From contig NZ_CP017269.1 in assembly GCF_001750685.1 (NCBI RefSeq), positions 2,211,416 through 2,275,415 of the forward strand: a stretch of 64,000 nt of DNA. Direction: 5' to 3'. Numbering within the stretch: position 1 is the stretch's first letter; every line of letters begins with the position of its first letter. The translations under genes and the position numbers were made by a program. A model generated the notes under the pieces. It saw nothing but the letters and a program-made list of their open reading frames with translations, was not told where the DNA came from and did not search any database. Of the stretch, positions 1 to 8,497 are shown piece after piece. Origin of the DNA: Geosporobacter ferrireducens (GTDB taxonomy: Bacteria; Bacillota; Clostridia; Peptostreptococcales; Thermotaleaceae).

Positions 1-438
1 GGTAGAAGTAAATACAATAGAAGCAATCCCGTCTAAAACTGATTTTGCATAGAGTGTCTGATGATTTCCTGTCAGCCCGCTCTCTAAGGACCCTACGATT
101 GCCATTGAGCCTACACAGAACAGCAGACTGGCAGCTACAAAGCCTTTTGCAATTCCGCCTTCTTTTCCACCCATTTTATTTTCCAACCAATTTCCCAGTT
201 TTTCAAGATTATCTTCAATGCGCAGCATTTCTCCCAGAATGCTTCCGATGGCAAGACTAAAAATCACCAGTACTAAATCTTGCGTTTTTAAGCCTCCCAT
301 GATTCCAATCAGTACAACAGCAAGTCCGATTCCTTTCATGACCGTCTCATTGTATTTATCAGGAATTCCTCCCCGAAATAGGAGCCCTACCAAACTTCCC
401 CCTATAACTGCCAATGCATTGACAATTGTTCCCCACAT
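1..438 (-). CDS. DUF554 family membrane protein (3' part beyond window)
   Basis: The minus-strand frame opens at an ATG at 438 preceded by a GGGGAG ribosome site and stays open to the window edge, giving the first 146 residues. The translation begins MWGTIVNALAVIGG and has the glycine-rich hydrophobic pattern (GGSLVGLLFRGGIP, GIGLAVVLIGIMGG) of DUF554 integral membrane proteins, which are usually about 230 residues. At least four membrane segments are visible. The biochemical role of the family is not established. The REP-like element at 462-573 lies just upstream, so this gene appears to be transcribed separately from the glycosylase gene beyond it. Confidence 0.85.
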   Translation of the reverse strand, partial: MWGTIVNALAVIGGSLVGLLFRGGIPDKYNETVMKGIGLAVVLIGIMGGLKTQDLVLVIFSLAIGSILGEMLRIEDNLEKLGNWLENKMGGKEGGIAKGFVAASLLFCVGSMAIVGSLESGLTGNHQTLYAKSVLDGIASIVFTST

Positions 439-461
439 AAGCTGCTCCCCCTCGTAGCTAG

Positions 462-573
462 ATAAGTTGCAATAAATATGTTACATTCGCTACGCCAGGG
501 GACAGTTCCTCATGCACATAAAAAACATCTGTGCCAGACGAACCGTCCCCATGACTCCGCTATTGCAACTTAT
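462..573. repeat. REP-like palindromic element, copy A
   Basis: A 13-bp perfect inverted repeat (462-474 and 561-573, core AAGTTGCAAT) encloses an inner imperfect palindrome whose right arm holds GACGAACCGTCCCC. Bases 514-563 are identical over 50 nt to 17189-17238 (copy B), and parts recur at 26411-26475 (copy C). It lies directly 3' of the minus-strand glycosylase gene and is followed on the plus strand by T-rich sequence. The GGGGACGGTTC core resembles the dispersed palindromes associated with REP-associated tyrosine transposases in Firmicutes. No transposase gene is in the window. Confidence 0.8.
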
Positions 574-608
574 ATATTCTGCTTTTTTATTTATTATTCT
601 GTATACAA

Positions 609-1511
609 TTAAAAATTCCTTCCCTGTCCTCCTTTACCAATGCCTAATTCCCGTGCATAATAAAACAGGTATTGCTGCGCAAAACCTGCGTAAGCGCCAA
701 ACCGCTTTCCTGCATAATCTTGCAGCTGATTTAAGGGGATGCCCTGGGGCACATAGAAAAACTCCATAACTCTTTTTACCCAGGTATCAATGGGAAAAGC
801 ATCTTGCTTGTCCATAGAAAACAACAAAATACAGTCGGCTACTTTAGGGCCTACACCACTAATCCGCAGCAATGTTTTTCTAGCATTTTCCGTCGACAGA
901 TTGTGCACCTGATACAGCTCTATTTGATTTTCTGCTGCCACTGCAGCTGCATCGACAATATATTTCGCCCGATAACCGGTTTTAGACAGGCGAATGGCTT
1001 CTACAGTCTGATTTAGTAATGCCTGCGGCTTAGGAAAATCATAGTATTTTCTCCCTCTATATTCACCGATATAGGTGCCATATCGAAGACTTAAATCCTC
1101 TATGGATTTTTGAATCATTGAGATTCCCCGATTGGAAGAAATAATAAAAGAGATCAATGTCTCCCACGGATCCTGTCGCAAAATACGGATACCATGTCCA
1201 AAAGCAGTGGCTTTCTCCATAACCGGATCATTCTCTGATAAAACTTTTTTGATTGTTCCATAGTCGCGATCCATATCAAAATAGGAATACCATACCTGGT
1301 GAAATTCTTCAAGGGTTGTAGGATGTATAATGAGACTGTTTTCCCGGCGACAGAGATTGATCACTTTTCCCTTCGCAGTCATCGTATAGCTGCCGTCATC
1401 TTCCCGCCACCAACGAAAGCATTGCCCACACTCAAAAATATGAGGCAATTCAAAATCTTGAACACCTTTTATTACGACAGCATCTTTGACCTGTTGAATG
1501 TTATATTTCAA
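609..1511 (-). CDS. ogg: 8-oxoguanine DNA glycosylase/AP lyase (OGG1-type HhH-GPD)
   Basis: Base-excision repair enzyme of about 300 residues. The TTG start at 1511 is chosen because AGGGAGG lies 8 nt upstream; the longer frame to 1595 has no ribosome site. The N-terminal OGG_N domain (residues 5-110) includes FECGQCFRWW, the typical 8-oxoG recognition start. The C-terminal helix-hairpin-helix reads LLRISGVGPKVADC with catalytic Lys at about residue 223, followed by the catalytic Asp at about 242 in FPIDTW. These match human OGG1 Lys249 and Asp268 in order and spacing. It appears monocistronic and diverges from cobT. Confidence 0.93.
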   Translation of the reverse strand: MKYNIQQVKDAVVIKGVQDFELPHIFECGQCFRWWREDDGSYTMTAKGKVINLCRRENSLIIHPTTLEEFHQVWYSYFDMDRDYGTIKKVLSENDPVMEKATAFGHGIRILRQDPWETLISFIISSNRGISMIQKSIEDLSLRYGTYIGEYRGRKYYDFPKPQALLNQTVEAIRLSKTGYRAKYIVDAAAVAAENQIELYQVHNLSTENARKTLLRISGVGPKVADCILLFSMDKQDAFPIDTWVKRVMEFFYVPQGIPLNQLQDYAGKRFGAYAGFAQQYLFYYARELGIGKGGQGRNF

Positions 1512-1624
1512 AATATTTTCCTCCCTTATCGTAGCAGGATATTTTGCTTTTTCGAAGAATATAATCTTTAAGTATAGTTTATCAAAAAAACTCACTTTTA
1601 ATAGGAATAAAATATATAATTAAA

Positions 1625-1786
1625 TCTACACTATAGGTGCCCCTTTGGGGAGAATAGGGAATGAAGTGAAATGCTTCAGCGGTCCCACCACTGTAAAGAG
1701 GAGTTTTGCACATTTAACCACTGGTTTTCCGGGAAGGGGTGTAAAACGTTGAATCTGAGCCAGGAGACCTGCCTATAGAAATCTAG
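1625..1786 (+). promoter_or_regulatory. Cobalamin (AdoCbl) riboswitch
   Basis: The leader contains the family's conserved blocks in order: AGGTGCC at 1635, GGGAATGAAG, the B12-box-like GCGGTCCCACCACTGT equivalent near 1678-1695, and GAGCCAGGAGACCTGCC at 1756-1773. It lies upstream of cobT and is followed by an intrinsic terminator, so the likely mechanism is transcription termination when cobalamin is bound. A TATAAT at 1615-1620 may be the -10 element; no good -35 is visible. Confidence 0.95.
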
Positions 1787-1803
1787 CGTCTTTGAATGAT
1801 GGT

Positions 1804-1855
1804 AAAGTTCATGATTGATTTGTATTGCAAATCAATCATGAACTTTTTCTTTTTA
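1804..1855 (+). terminator. Riboswitch expression-platform terminator
   Basis: A near-perfect hairpin with about 19-bp arms (AAAGTTCATGATTGATTTG side and its complement) is followed by TTTTTCTTTTT. It lies between the cobalamin aptamer and the cobT ribosome site. Confidence 0.92.
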
Positions 1856-1873
1856 CTAAAAAGGAGGAATAAT

Positions 1874-2920
1874 ATGCAATTATTAAAGCAAACCATTGAA
1901 AGCATTGGAGAATTGAATTCCGAAGTGATGAAGCAAACCAGATATCGTGTAGACCATTTGGTAAAACCGCCTGGAAGCTTGGGCAGAATGGAGGATTTGG
2001 CTGTACATCTGGCGGGCATCACCAATAACCCTTTCCCAGAGGCAGATCAAAAGGTAATTATCGTGATGTCCGCAGACCATGGGGTTTATGCAGAGGGCGT
2101 CGCCCCTAATGATCAGATCATTACAGCGATTCAAACCCCTAACTTCGTTAGAGGTGTAACGGGCGTTTGTGCCTTTGCAAAACAGGCCCGTGCAGATGTA
2201 GTCGTCGTGGATGTCGGAGTAGCTGTTGATCTAGACGCTCCCGGTGTAATCAATCGCAAAATACGATATGGTACTGACAATATGGCGAAGGGACCTGCCA
2301 TGTCAAGGGACGAGGCCATCCAAGCCTTGGAAATCGGCATTGAGATAACCAGTGAACAAATCCGTCAAGGAAAAAATTTGATTGGCACCGGTGAAATGGG
2401 CATCTCCAACACTACTGCCAGTGCTGCCATCCTTTCTGTACTTGGCGCCTTTGATCCCTCCGAAGTCGTGGGCATTGGCGCAGGGCTATCTATCGACCGG
2501 CTGTCCCATAAAGCAGATGTGATTCGTCGCGCCATCGCCTGCAACCGGCCAAATCCCAAGGATGGCATTGATGTTTTGGCAAAGGTAGGCGGCTTCGAGA
2601 TCGGTGGAATGGCTGGAACCATGCTGGCTGCAGCAGCCCATCGCGTTCCGGTAGTCGTAGACGGATTTATTTCCACCGCTGCAGCATTGATTGCAGTTGC
2701 ACTGGCTCCTAAGGTAAAAAACTTCCTCATTCCTTCCCACAGTTCTGCAGAAAAAGGCGCAGCAAAAGCCACTGCACTGTTAGGTTTAAAGTCCATGTTT
2801 GACATGGATCTCCGGCTGGGTGAAGGAAGCGGTGCTGCTCTTGCCTTCAACTTTGTTGAGGCTGCGACCTATATGGTTCGTGAGATGGTCACTTTGGAAG
2901 AAGCCGGTATTACCTTATAA
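1874..2920 (+). CDS. cobT: Nicotinate-nucleotide--dimethylbenzimidazole phosphoribosyltransferase CobT
   Basis: Makes alpha-ribazole phosphate from nicotinate mononucleotide and a lower-ligand base such as 5,6-dimethylbenzimidazole, for the nucleotide loop of cobalamin. The protein is 348 residues, the usual length. The ATG at 1874 has AAGGAGG upstream; the longer frame from 1796 runs through the terminator hairpin and is rejected. Recognisable motifs are VDHLVKPPGSLGRMEDLA near the N-terminus, and SSAEKGAA and LRLGEGSGAA near the C-terminus, where Glu317 matches the catalytic Glu of the Salmonella enzyme. No other cobalamin genes are adjacent, so it probably acts in salvage or lower-ligand remodelling (inference). 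Confidence 0.97.
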   Translation: MQLLKQTIESIGELNSEVMKQTRYRVDHLVKPPGSLGRMEDLAVHLAGITNNPFPEADQKVIIVMSADHGVYAEGVAPNDQIITAIQTPNFVRGVTGVCAFAKQARADVVVVDVGVAVDLDAPGVINRKIRYGTDNMAKGPAMSRDEAIQALEIGIEITSEQIRQGKNLIGTGEMGISNTTASAAILSVLGAFDPSEVVGIGAGLSIDRLSHKADVIRRAIACNRPNPKDGIDVLAKVGGFEIGGMAGTMLAAAAHRVPVVVDGFISTAAALIAVALAPKVKNFLIPSHSSAEKGAAKATALLGLKSMFDMDLRLGEGSGAALAFNFVEAATYMVREMVTLEEAGITL

Positions 2921-2969
2921 TTTTAAAAATAAGAATCCCAGGTTCGCCGGTTTTGTATGCCTCAATTTG

Positions 2970-2978
2970 TGGTATAAT
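2970..2978 (+). promoter_or_regulatory. Extended -10 promoter for the DUF368 gene
   Basis: TGGTATAAT, an extended -10 (TGnTATAAT), lies 64 bp before the DUF368 start codon and 50 bp after the cobT stop. No convincing -35 is seen. It suggests the DUF368 gene can be transcribed independently of the riboswitch-controlled cobT. Confidence 0.55.
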
Positions 2979-3041
2979 AAGATTGATTGCATGCAAAAGA
3001 AAGGTGCATTTTTTCTGCATCTGCATTCATAGGAGGAACAC

Positions 3042-3815
3042 ATGGGCTTAGTCATTCAAGGAATTATCCTTGGTTTTATTATCGTACTGCCGGGAATGAG
3101 CGGTGGAACCGTTTTTCTTATCTTTGGTCTTTATGAAAAAATGGTAAAAGACCTATTAAGGTTGCATATCCGCCCCTATTTACCGCTGGCTGGAGGTATT
3201 CTGATCGGTATTTTCGGCGGTGGATTTACTTTTGCTTTTTTCTTTGAAAACCATAGGGATCCTACAGCAGCCTTTCTGCTTGGATGTCTCCTAGCCTCTA
3301 TCAAAGCAGTTCTCCGGGGTTGCCCCAAGGTTAATCAAAAAGGATTTATCACCATGGTCCTTGGCGTATTAATCGGTTTATTAATGGTTGTAGAGCCTTT
3401 GGGTCACAGTATAGAAACAGAAAACGTAAACTGGTGGCTGTTGATGCTGGGTGGCGCTTTTTCCAGTGCTGCAATGATTATTCCCGGGATTCCGGGAAGC
3501 TCTGTATTGATTTTACTGGGCCTTTATGATACCATGCTTTTTTCTATTAAGGAATTACAGCTCTCCAATTTGCTGTTTTTCGGTGCCGGCAGTGTACTAG
3601 GCATCTTTCTGCTGTTAAACCTGCTGGGGAAATTATATGAAAAGTATCGTGCAATGGTATCTTTCTTTTTTGCAGGCTTAATCCTAGGATCCTCCAGGGC
3701 TATTATGCCCTCCACGCCAAACCCATTGGTTGTATTTCTTTTTACCGCCGGATTCTTGCTGGTTTGGATCTGGAGCGGCAAGGAATCTTCTAACGTACTT
3801 CGCAGTGAAGACTGA
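3042..3815 (+). CDS. DUF368 membrane protein, probable undecaprenyl-phosphate transporter
   Basis: 257-residue multi-spanning membrane protein. It starts at the ATG with AGGAGG 7 nt upstream. The family signature is visible twice as an inverted-repeat pair: IIVLPGMSGGT near residue 15 and MIIPGIPGSS near residue 147, each preceding a long hydrophobic segment. DUF368 proteins (PopT) have been reported as undecaprenyl-phosphate flippases that recycle the lipid carrier for cell-wall polymers; applying that here is by family membership. It probably sits in a single-gene unit ended by the hairpin at 3817-3856. Confidence 0.9.
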   Translation: MGLVIQGIILGFIIVLPGMSGGTVFLIFGLYEKMVKDLLRLHIRPYLPLAGGILIGIFGGGFTFAFFFENHRDPTAAFLLGCLLASIKAVLRGCPKVNQKGFITMVLGVLIGLLMVVEPLGHSIETENVNWWLLMLGGAFSSAAMIIPGIPGSSVLILLGLYDTMLFSIKELQLSNLLFFGAGSVLGIFLLLNLLGKLYEKYRAMVSFFFAGLILGSSRAIMPSTPNPLVVFLFTAGFLLVWIWSGKESSNVLRSED

Positions 3816-3816
3816 T

Positions 3817-3856
3817 AAAAGGGATCTGAAAATATGCTTCTCACGATCCCTTTTTT
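3817..3856. terminator. Bidirectional terminator
   Basis: AAAAGGGATC and GATCCCTTTTTT form a hairpin with T-runs on both strands, between the convergent DUF368 and SLH genes. Confidence 0.9.
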
Positions 3857-3862
3857 ATGATT

Positions 3863-5611
3863 CTATAATTTTTCCAATAACCGTTTCATCATCGTAGCAG
3901 CCTCTGCCCTTGTAGCATTGTCTTTTGGAACGAATCGGTTTCCGGTTCTTCCCCGAATAATTCCCAACTTGCCGGCTGCCCGAATATCCTGCGCCGCCCA
4001 TCCGCTTATAGCACCCTTATCCGCAAAGCTTAGTTCCGGTAAATTCTTGATTAATTCTTTGTTTCCTTTTTTCTCAAAAGCCCGGATGACCATAACCGAA
4101 ATTTCTTCCCGCGTGATCAATCTTCCTGGTTCAAAATTCCCATTTCCGGTCCCTCGAATAATTCCTGCCCGATATGCTGCTTCAATATATAAGGATTTAT
4201 TCGTTGTTGTACGTACATCTTTTAATAATCCTTCATAGCCTTTTGTCTCCAGTCCTAGGGCTTTTACAATAAATTCTGCAAATTCTGCCCGGGTAATCTT
4301 GTCATTCGGCCTAAAATAGCTGCCGGTTTTAGGAGTGAAAATACCTCTTTTCTCCAGATCCATGATATCCTTCTGTGCCCAATGTCCTCCAATATCTTCA
4401 TAATTCGTCCGGCTGATCCATTTGTTTACATCTGCTGGTGTTGCCGCTGTAGTGAAGCTCCAGGTTTTATCAATGATTTCTGAGGTTTTATCATCAAATT
4501 CAATTTTCCCCTTTATGGTGACCGTATGTTTCTCCTTTGCTGTCAATGGGCTTGAGGGAATCAAAATCACACTGTCCTGTAACCATTGGTCCTTTCCGGG
4601 AGTATTTAAAAAGGTATTGAGTGTACTCCCTCTTGAATTGGTTAAAACAGCTTTATCAATGGTTATTTTGCTAATATTTTTGTCAGTAAAATAGGAGAGT
4701 GTAATCGGATACCCTACGTTTTGCTTTTTATTATGAAACCGTAAGGGATTTGGACTTTCATTGCCGCTCCATGCAGTATTTACATCGGTTTGATTTTCCA
4801 TAGGATAGACCATTAATTTATCTTTTTCGGTCTTTCCTCCACCAAATTTATAGGTATAATATCGATCCTTCATCCCATAACCTAGGTCTGTTAAAAAAGG
4901 ATTCAGCCAAACCAGCCGGTGATAGGGAGCATCCACCAATCCATCGATGGATTCCCGGTAGTTCCGGTTGCCAGAACTGAGGTTCTCACTAACCAAGCTG
5001 CCGCCGTATCCGAAAGCCCCTACTCTGTCCCAGGGTTTAGCACCAGTAAACCCTTTAGCATTGGCAAGTTGTTCATGGGTAATCTGTTTATTCAGGGCCA
5101 TATAGTTGGCATGCGCCAATGCTGCAGCATTTAAACTGTCATTTAACCGTAGCTCCTGCAGCCCCATAAACTTTCTGTATTGATTCACATACTCCAGTAC
5201 CTGTTTCTGTTCCTCTGTCGCTGCCGGCAAAACAGCAACTGCATTTTCGCTGACAGAGAATTGCCAGCTTTGATTAAAAGTCTTTGTCCAACCTTTAAAG
5301 GCTACTGCAAGGTCTACTTTATAGGATCCTGCCCTTAACGATTCCTTAGGAATATGAACAATCGCCTGAAGGCGCTCATCATATTTTGCCGCTACAACCG
5401 ATCCGTTTAATTTCATTTCAATAGACTGTATGACGTTATTATTTAAAAAAATAGGCAGACTGATGGTAGGCTTTGATACCATTACCCGAATATCCTTGGG
5501 CTGGGGGGGCAAGTAGCCAATATTTTCATTTCCGTATGCAGCTGCACCCATTCCCATAGCGCACAATAGCGTAATTATATATATAATGAATAATTGCTTC
5601 TTTCTATTCAT
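3863..5611 (-). CDS. Secreted CAP/SCP-domain protein with three SLH repeats
   Basis: 582 residues from the ATG at 5611, which has GGAGGG upstream. A signal peptide (MNRKKQLFIIY, hydrophobic core, then GAAAYG) is followed by a beta-rich region of about 100 residues. Next is a CAP/SCP domain (about residues 130-260, with EYVNQYR, LAHANYMA, and SENLSSG). A second beta-rich region, possibly Ig-like, follows at about residues 290-390. Three SLH modules end the protein at about 405-455, 465-520 and 525-582 (GGHWAQKDI, FRPNDKITRAEF, GNRFVPKDNATRAEA). SLH domains anchor proteins to pyruvylated wall polymers in the S-layer. The exact function of the CAP domain is unknown. Confidence 0.92.
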   Translation of the reverse strand: MNRKKQLFIIYIITLLCAMGMGAAAYGNENIGYLPPQPKDIRVMVSKPTISLPIFLNNNVIQSIEMKLNGSVVAAKYDERLQAIVHIPKESLRAGSYKVDLAVAFKGWTKTFNQSWQFSVSENAVAVLPAATEEQKQVLEYVNQYRKFMGLQELRLNDSLNAAALAHANYMALNKQITHEQLANAKGFTGAKPWDRVGAFGYGGSLVSENLSSGNRNYRESIDGLVDAPYHRLVWLNPFLTDLGYGMKDRYYTYKFGGGKTEKDKLMVYPMENQTDVNTAWSGNESPNPLRFHNKKQNVGYPITLSYFTDKNISKITIDKAVLTNSRGSTLNTFLNTPGKDQWLQDSVILIPSSPLTAKEKHTVTIKGKIEFDDKTSEIIDKTWSFTTAATPADVNKWISRTNYEDIGGHWAQKDIMDLEKRGIFTPKTGSYFRPNDKITRAEFAEFIVKALGLETKGYEGLLKDVRTTTNKSLYIEAAYRAGIIRGTGNGNFEPGRLITREEISVMVIRAFEKKGNKELIKNLPELSFADKGAISGWAAQDIRAAGKLGIIRGRTGNRFVPKDNATRAEAATMMKRLLEKL

Positions 5612-5701
5612 CCGCACTCCCTCCTCTCCTTTATTGTAATACATATTTTGGTTAAAAATAGTTATTGTCTTGAAAATGTAATATTCGTCCCTAAAATGTA
5701 A

Positions 5702-5759
5702 TAAAGATCCATAAAAAATAAACTGCGAAAAATCGCAGTTTATTTTTTATGGATCTTTA
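5702..5759 (-). terminator. Long hairpin terminator of glutamate dehydrogenase gene
   Basis: A perfect 27-bp inverted repeat with a 4-base loop begins 3 bp after the glutamate dehydrogenase stop codon. The stem ends in A/T-rich sequence. It is unusually long for a terminator and would also shield the mRNA 3' end. Confidence 0.85.
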
Positions 5760-5761
5760 TT

Positions 5762-7015
5762 TTAGTACCAGCCTCTTAATTTCATTGCAGTAGCAACACG
5801 CTTGATAGACATCATATATGCTGCTGTTCTCATATCTACCTTATGCTCTTCTTTTAATGCCCAGATTTCTTCGAAGGCTTTTACCATCAATGCTTCCTGC
5901 TTTGTTTGTACTTCTTCGAAGCTCCAGTAGTAGTTCATTAGGTTTTGTACCCACTCGAAGTAGGATACAGTTACTCCGCCGGCATTTGCAAGAATGTCCG
6001 GAATAACTACGATACCCTTTTTGAATAATACTTCATCTGCTTCCGGTGTTGTAGGTCCATTGGCTCCTTCAGAGATGATTTTTGCCTTGATATCATTTAC
6101 ATTCTTAGATGTGATTTGGTTTTCTAAAGCACATGGGAATAACATATCTACATCCATGGTTAATACTTCACTTCTGTCGATTTCTTTTGTTGCGCCCGGG
6201 AAGCCCTTTACATGTCTGTTTTGTGCTGTATATTCCATCAATGCCTTCACATCTAATCCATTTTCATTTACGATGCATACACTGGAGTCAGATACTGCAA
6301 TTACCTTTGCACCCATCTGCGTGATGTATAATGCTGCATAGCTTCCTACGTTTCCGAATCCTTGAATGGCTACCGTTGCACCATTTAAGTCTAATCCGGT
6401 TTTCTTCGCTGCATCTCTTGCCATGATCGCTACGCCGTATCCTGTTGCTTCTGTTCTTGCTAAAGAACCGCCAAAATCGACAGGCTTTCCTGTGATTACG
6501 CCAGGCTCGTTATATCCTCTTAATTTGCTGAACTCATCTACCATCCAAGACATGATCTGTCCATTTGTATTTACATCCGGTGCCGGAATGTCTTTTCTGT
6601 CTCCTACGATTGGAGCGATTGCTGTTATGTATGCTCTTGACAATCTCTCTAATTCGCCCTTTGATAATGTTGCCGGATCTACGATGATTCCGCCCTTGCC
6701 GCCACCGTATGGTAACCCGATTACGTTACATTTGAATGTCATCCATGTGGATAATGCCTTTACTTCATCTCTAGATACATCGTGATGGAAACGGATACCG
6801 CCCTTTGTCGGTCCAGGTGCATCGTTGTGCTGTGCTCTGAAACCAATAAAAGTTTTAATGCTTCCATCATCCATTCTTACCGGAATAGATACTTCCAAGG
6901 TTCTTAAAGGATTCTTTAAGATTTCATATACTGCCGGATCTGCTCCTAATTTGTCACATGCTACCTTAACCTGATGCTGTGCAATCTCAAAAGGATTTAA
7001 TGTTTTTTCAGCCAT
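5762..7015 (-). CDS. gdhA: Glutamate dehydrogenase (Leu/Phe/Val dehydrogenase family)
   Basis: 417-residue catabolic-type enzyme that interconverts glutamate and 2-oxoglutarate plus ammonia; NAD use is inferred from the clostridial type. The ATG is preceded by GAGGAGG. Residues 1-180 form the substrate domain, with GPTKGGIRF (Lys71), MTFKCN (Lys95) and the catalytic Lys107 in LPYGGGKGG. The Rossmann dinucleotide motif is IQGFGNVGSYAA near residue 220. C-terminal TAAYMMSIKRVATAMKLRG is the conserved family end. It is monocistronic with its own long terminator, and a Rex-like palindrome lies about 100 bp upstream, suggesting control by the NADH/NAD ratio (inference). Confidence 0.96.
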   Translation of the reverse strand: MAEKTLNPFEIAQHQVKVACDKLGADPAVYEILKNPLRTLEVSIPVRMDDGSIKTFIGFRAQHNDAPGPTKGGIRFHHDVSRDEVKALSTWMTFKCNVIGLPYGGGKGGIIVDPATLSKGELERLSRAYITAIAPIVGDRKDIPAPDVNTNGQIMSWMVDEFSKLRGYNEPGVITGKPVDFGGSLARTEATGYGVAIMARDAAKKTGLDLNGATVAIQGFGNVGSYAALYITQMGAKVIAVSDSSVCIVNENGLDVKALMEYTAQNRHVKGFPGATKEIDRSEVLTMDVDMLFPCALENQITSKNVNDIKAKIISEGANGPTTPEADEVLFKKGIVVIPDILANAGGVTVSYFEWVQNLMNYYWSFEEVQTKQEALMVKAFEEIWALKEEHKVDMRTAAYMMSIKRVATAMKLRGWY

Positions 7016-7117
7016 TTCTTATGACCTCCTCATTCATTTATATATTGATATAAAAAATCATAAAAAAACCATGCACACCCTATTATTCCAAAAAAATTCA
7101 TAAATTATTCTTTAAAA

Positions 7118-7135
7118 TTGTTAATATTTTAACTT
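7118..7135. promoter_or_regulatory. Candidate Rex operator
   Basis: TTGTTAA-TATT-TTAACTT matches the clostridial Rex consensus TTGTTAA-N4-TTAACAA at 12 of 14 specified positions. It lies 103 bp upstream of the glutamate dehydrogenase start. rex itself is 5.5 kb away in this window. It is an AT-rich palindrome, so chance is possible. Confidence 0.5.
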
Positions 7136-7274
7136 TACAAAATTTTTTGAAAATATAGTCACGCGCACGCATACAAGGAAAACATTTTCCGCTTTGGTAT
7201 TTCAATGTTTATCATCTTTTGTCCCACTCCAAAGTCATTATAACATACTCAAATTTTTTTGTAAACACCGTGCA

Positions 7275-8087
7275 TTAAATAATCACTAAACTTTTTATTG
7301 TGACATTTATCCCCAAAATATTCAGTGCTGTCATGTATTCTACCTCTTCTTTTATCTGCCTTTGAACCAACTTTGCTAATTCTCTAACAGGATTTCCATA
7401 TGCAAAAACTAATTCTAAATGGATCACAATGCCATTTGGATGATTTACAACATCCACTTTAGAAATTTTATAGGTTCCTATTACCTTATAGGCTGCATGA
7501 TAGACCAGGTCGCTAATTACTTTATCAGATATCGTATACTTCCCAAGATAACTAAAGGTAGGTCTTACTACAGACTTTTCAGAGATATGGACACTGTTGT
7601 CTTTTCTTCTGCGAAGAATTTTAAGTGGGTCGATGAAGTATCCGGAAAAATCTTCCTTAATCTCAAAGGTAGGTACCGGAATGACATGCTTTCCTAATTC
7701 CTGTCGCTGTTTTTGCGCAATTCTTCGCTCCTCCTCTGTAGAAATCTCTTCAATAAAAACATACTGTTGAATAGGGCCTATCTCTAGATGGGAAGCAATT
7801 TTTTCTACCATTCGGTCTGAGGTTCCCAATATTAAGATTCCCTTTGGTTTAAGCCTTTCGATGGCTTCCTGCACCAATTTTCGATGCTCTTCACTGGCAA
7901 AGAGCGCTCTCTTGACCGCTCCTACTGCAGTAGCTTCTCTTTTGGCCGATTTTCCTGCCACAATCTTATTTTCATGAATCAATAGCCCGTCATCAATAAT
8001 ATAGTCTAATTTCTTCTCATGGGCTAATGTCATTGCCCGGTAGCTTTTTCCTGTGCCGCTGCTCCCGATGAGTGCATATACTTTCAT
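7275..8087 (-). CDS. P-loop ATPase domain fused to Asp23/Gls24-like domain
   Basis: 270 residues from the ATG at 8087, which has GGGAGG at ideal spacing. Residues 1-20 carry a Walker A motif (GSSGTGKS), and the first 140 residues look like a nucleotide-binding domain. The last 110 residues (from about 165, KISKVDVVNHPNGIVIHLEL to INVTIKSLVI) resemble the Asp23/Gls24 envelope-stress fold. This fusion is found in Clostridia; its function is unknown. An upstream start at 8123 in a duplicated sequence is possible but lacks a good ribosome site. It appears monocistronic. Confidence 0.8.
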   Translation of the reverse strand: MKVYALIGSSGTGKSYRAMTLAHEKKLDYIIDDGLLIHENKIVAGKSAKREATAVGAVKRALFASEEHRKLVQEAIERLKPKGILILGTSDRMVEKIASHLEIGPIQQYVFIEEISTEEERRIAQKQRQELGKHVIPVPTFEIKEDFSGYFIDPLKILRRRKDNSVHISEKSVVRPTFSYLGKYTISDKVISDLVYHAAYKVIGTYKISKVDVVNHPNGIVIHLELVFAYGNPVRELAKLVQRQIKEEVEYMTALNILGINVTIKSLVII

Positions 8088-8123
8088 GGAGAACCTCCCT
8101 TTTATACGTGCATATACTTTCAT
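8072..8123. repeat. 16-bp direct repeat duplicating the start of the P-loop gene
   Basis: GTGCATATACTTTCAT occurs at 8072-8087 and again at 8108-8123. On the minus strand both copies encode an in-frame MKVYA start, so the longer frame reads MKVYARIK...MKVYALIG. Only the downstream copy has a ribosome site. Confidence 0.85.
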
Positions 8124-8232
8124 CCTATATTTTATCATACCTTAACAGAATAGTATTGTATTTCTCGCGGATGGATATACAATGATAATCATTATATATT
8201 AGTTTTTTTGCCCTATATTTTTGTATGTTTTA

Positions 8233-8261
8233 TTGTTGAAAAAAATGGCTTTTGCTATAAT
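8233..8261 (+). promoter_or_regulatory. Promoter of ferredoxin gene
   Basis: TTGTTG, a 17-bp spacer and TATAAT, with an upstream TGC giving an extended -10. It lies 43 bp before the ferredoxin ATG. Confidence 0.65.
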
Positions 8262-8303
8262 ACTAATATCCAAAGAAAAAATAATTTTGAGGAGGATATA
8301 CAT

Positions 8304-8474
8304 ATGGCATATGTAATTTTAGATTCTTGTATCAGCTGTGGTGCTTGTGAACCAGAGTGTCCAGTAAATGTAATCAGCGCTGGAGACGACAAATATGTAA
8401 TCGACCAAAGCGGATGTATTGACTGCGGCGCTTGCGCAAATGTATGCCCAGTTGACGCTCCTGTACAAGAGTAG
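8304..8474 (+). CDS. 2[4Fe-4S] ferredoxin
   Basis: 56-residue clostridial-type ferredoxin, a low-potential electron carrier in the cytoplasm. The ATG at 8304 has GGAGG upstream; the longer frame lacks support. Two CxxCxxCxxxCP clusters are complete: CISCGACEPECP near residue 9 and CIDCGACANVCP near residue 37. It is monocistronic, with its own promoter and terminator. It is a plausible partner of the nearby EtfBA/acyl-CoA dehydrogenase and of the GltD-like flavoprotein (inference). Confidence 0.96.
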   Translation: MAYVILDSCISCGACEPECPVNVISAGDDKYVIDQSGCIDCGACANVCPVDAPVQE

Positions 8475-8497
8475 TCTCATTGAATTCTTAAAAAAGA

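Noticed and set aside
1796..1873. Upstream start for cobT at 1796
   Set aside because: Its first 26 codons are the riboswitch terminator hairpin; the ATG at 1874 has a consensus ribosome site.
2365..2850. 161-codon minus-strand frame inside cobT
   Set aside because: Antisense shadow of cobT with Ala/Ser/Pro-rich composition and no ribosome site.
5702..5759. CRISPR repeat or mobile-element end suggested by the 27-bp perfect inverted repeat
   Set aside because: Single occurrence, directly after a stop codon and followed by a T-rich strand. An intrinsic terminator explains it.
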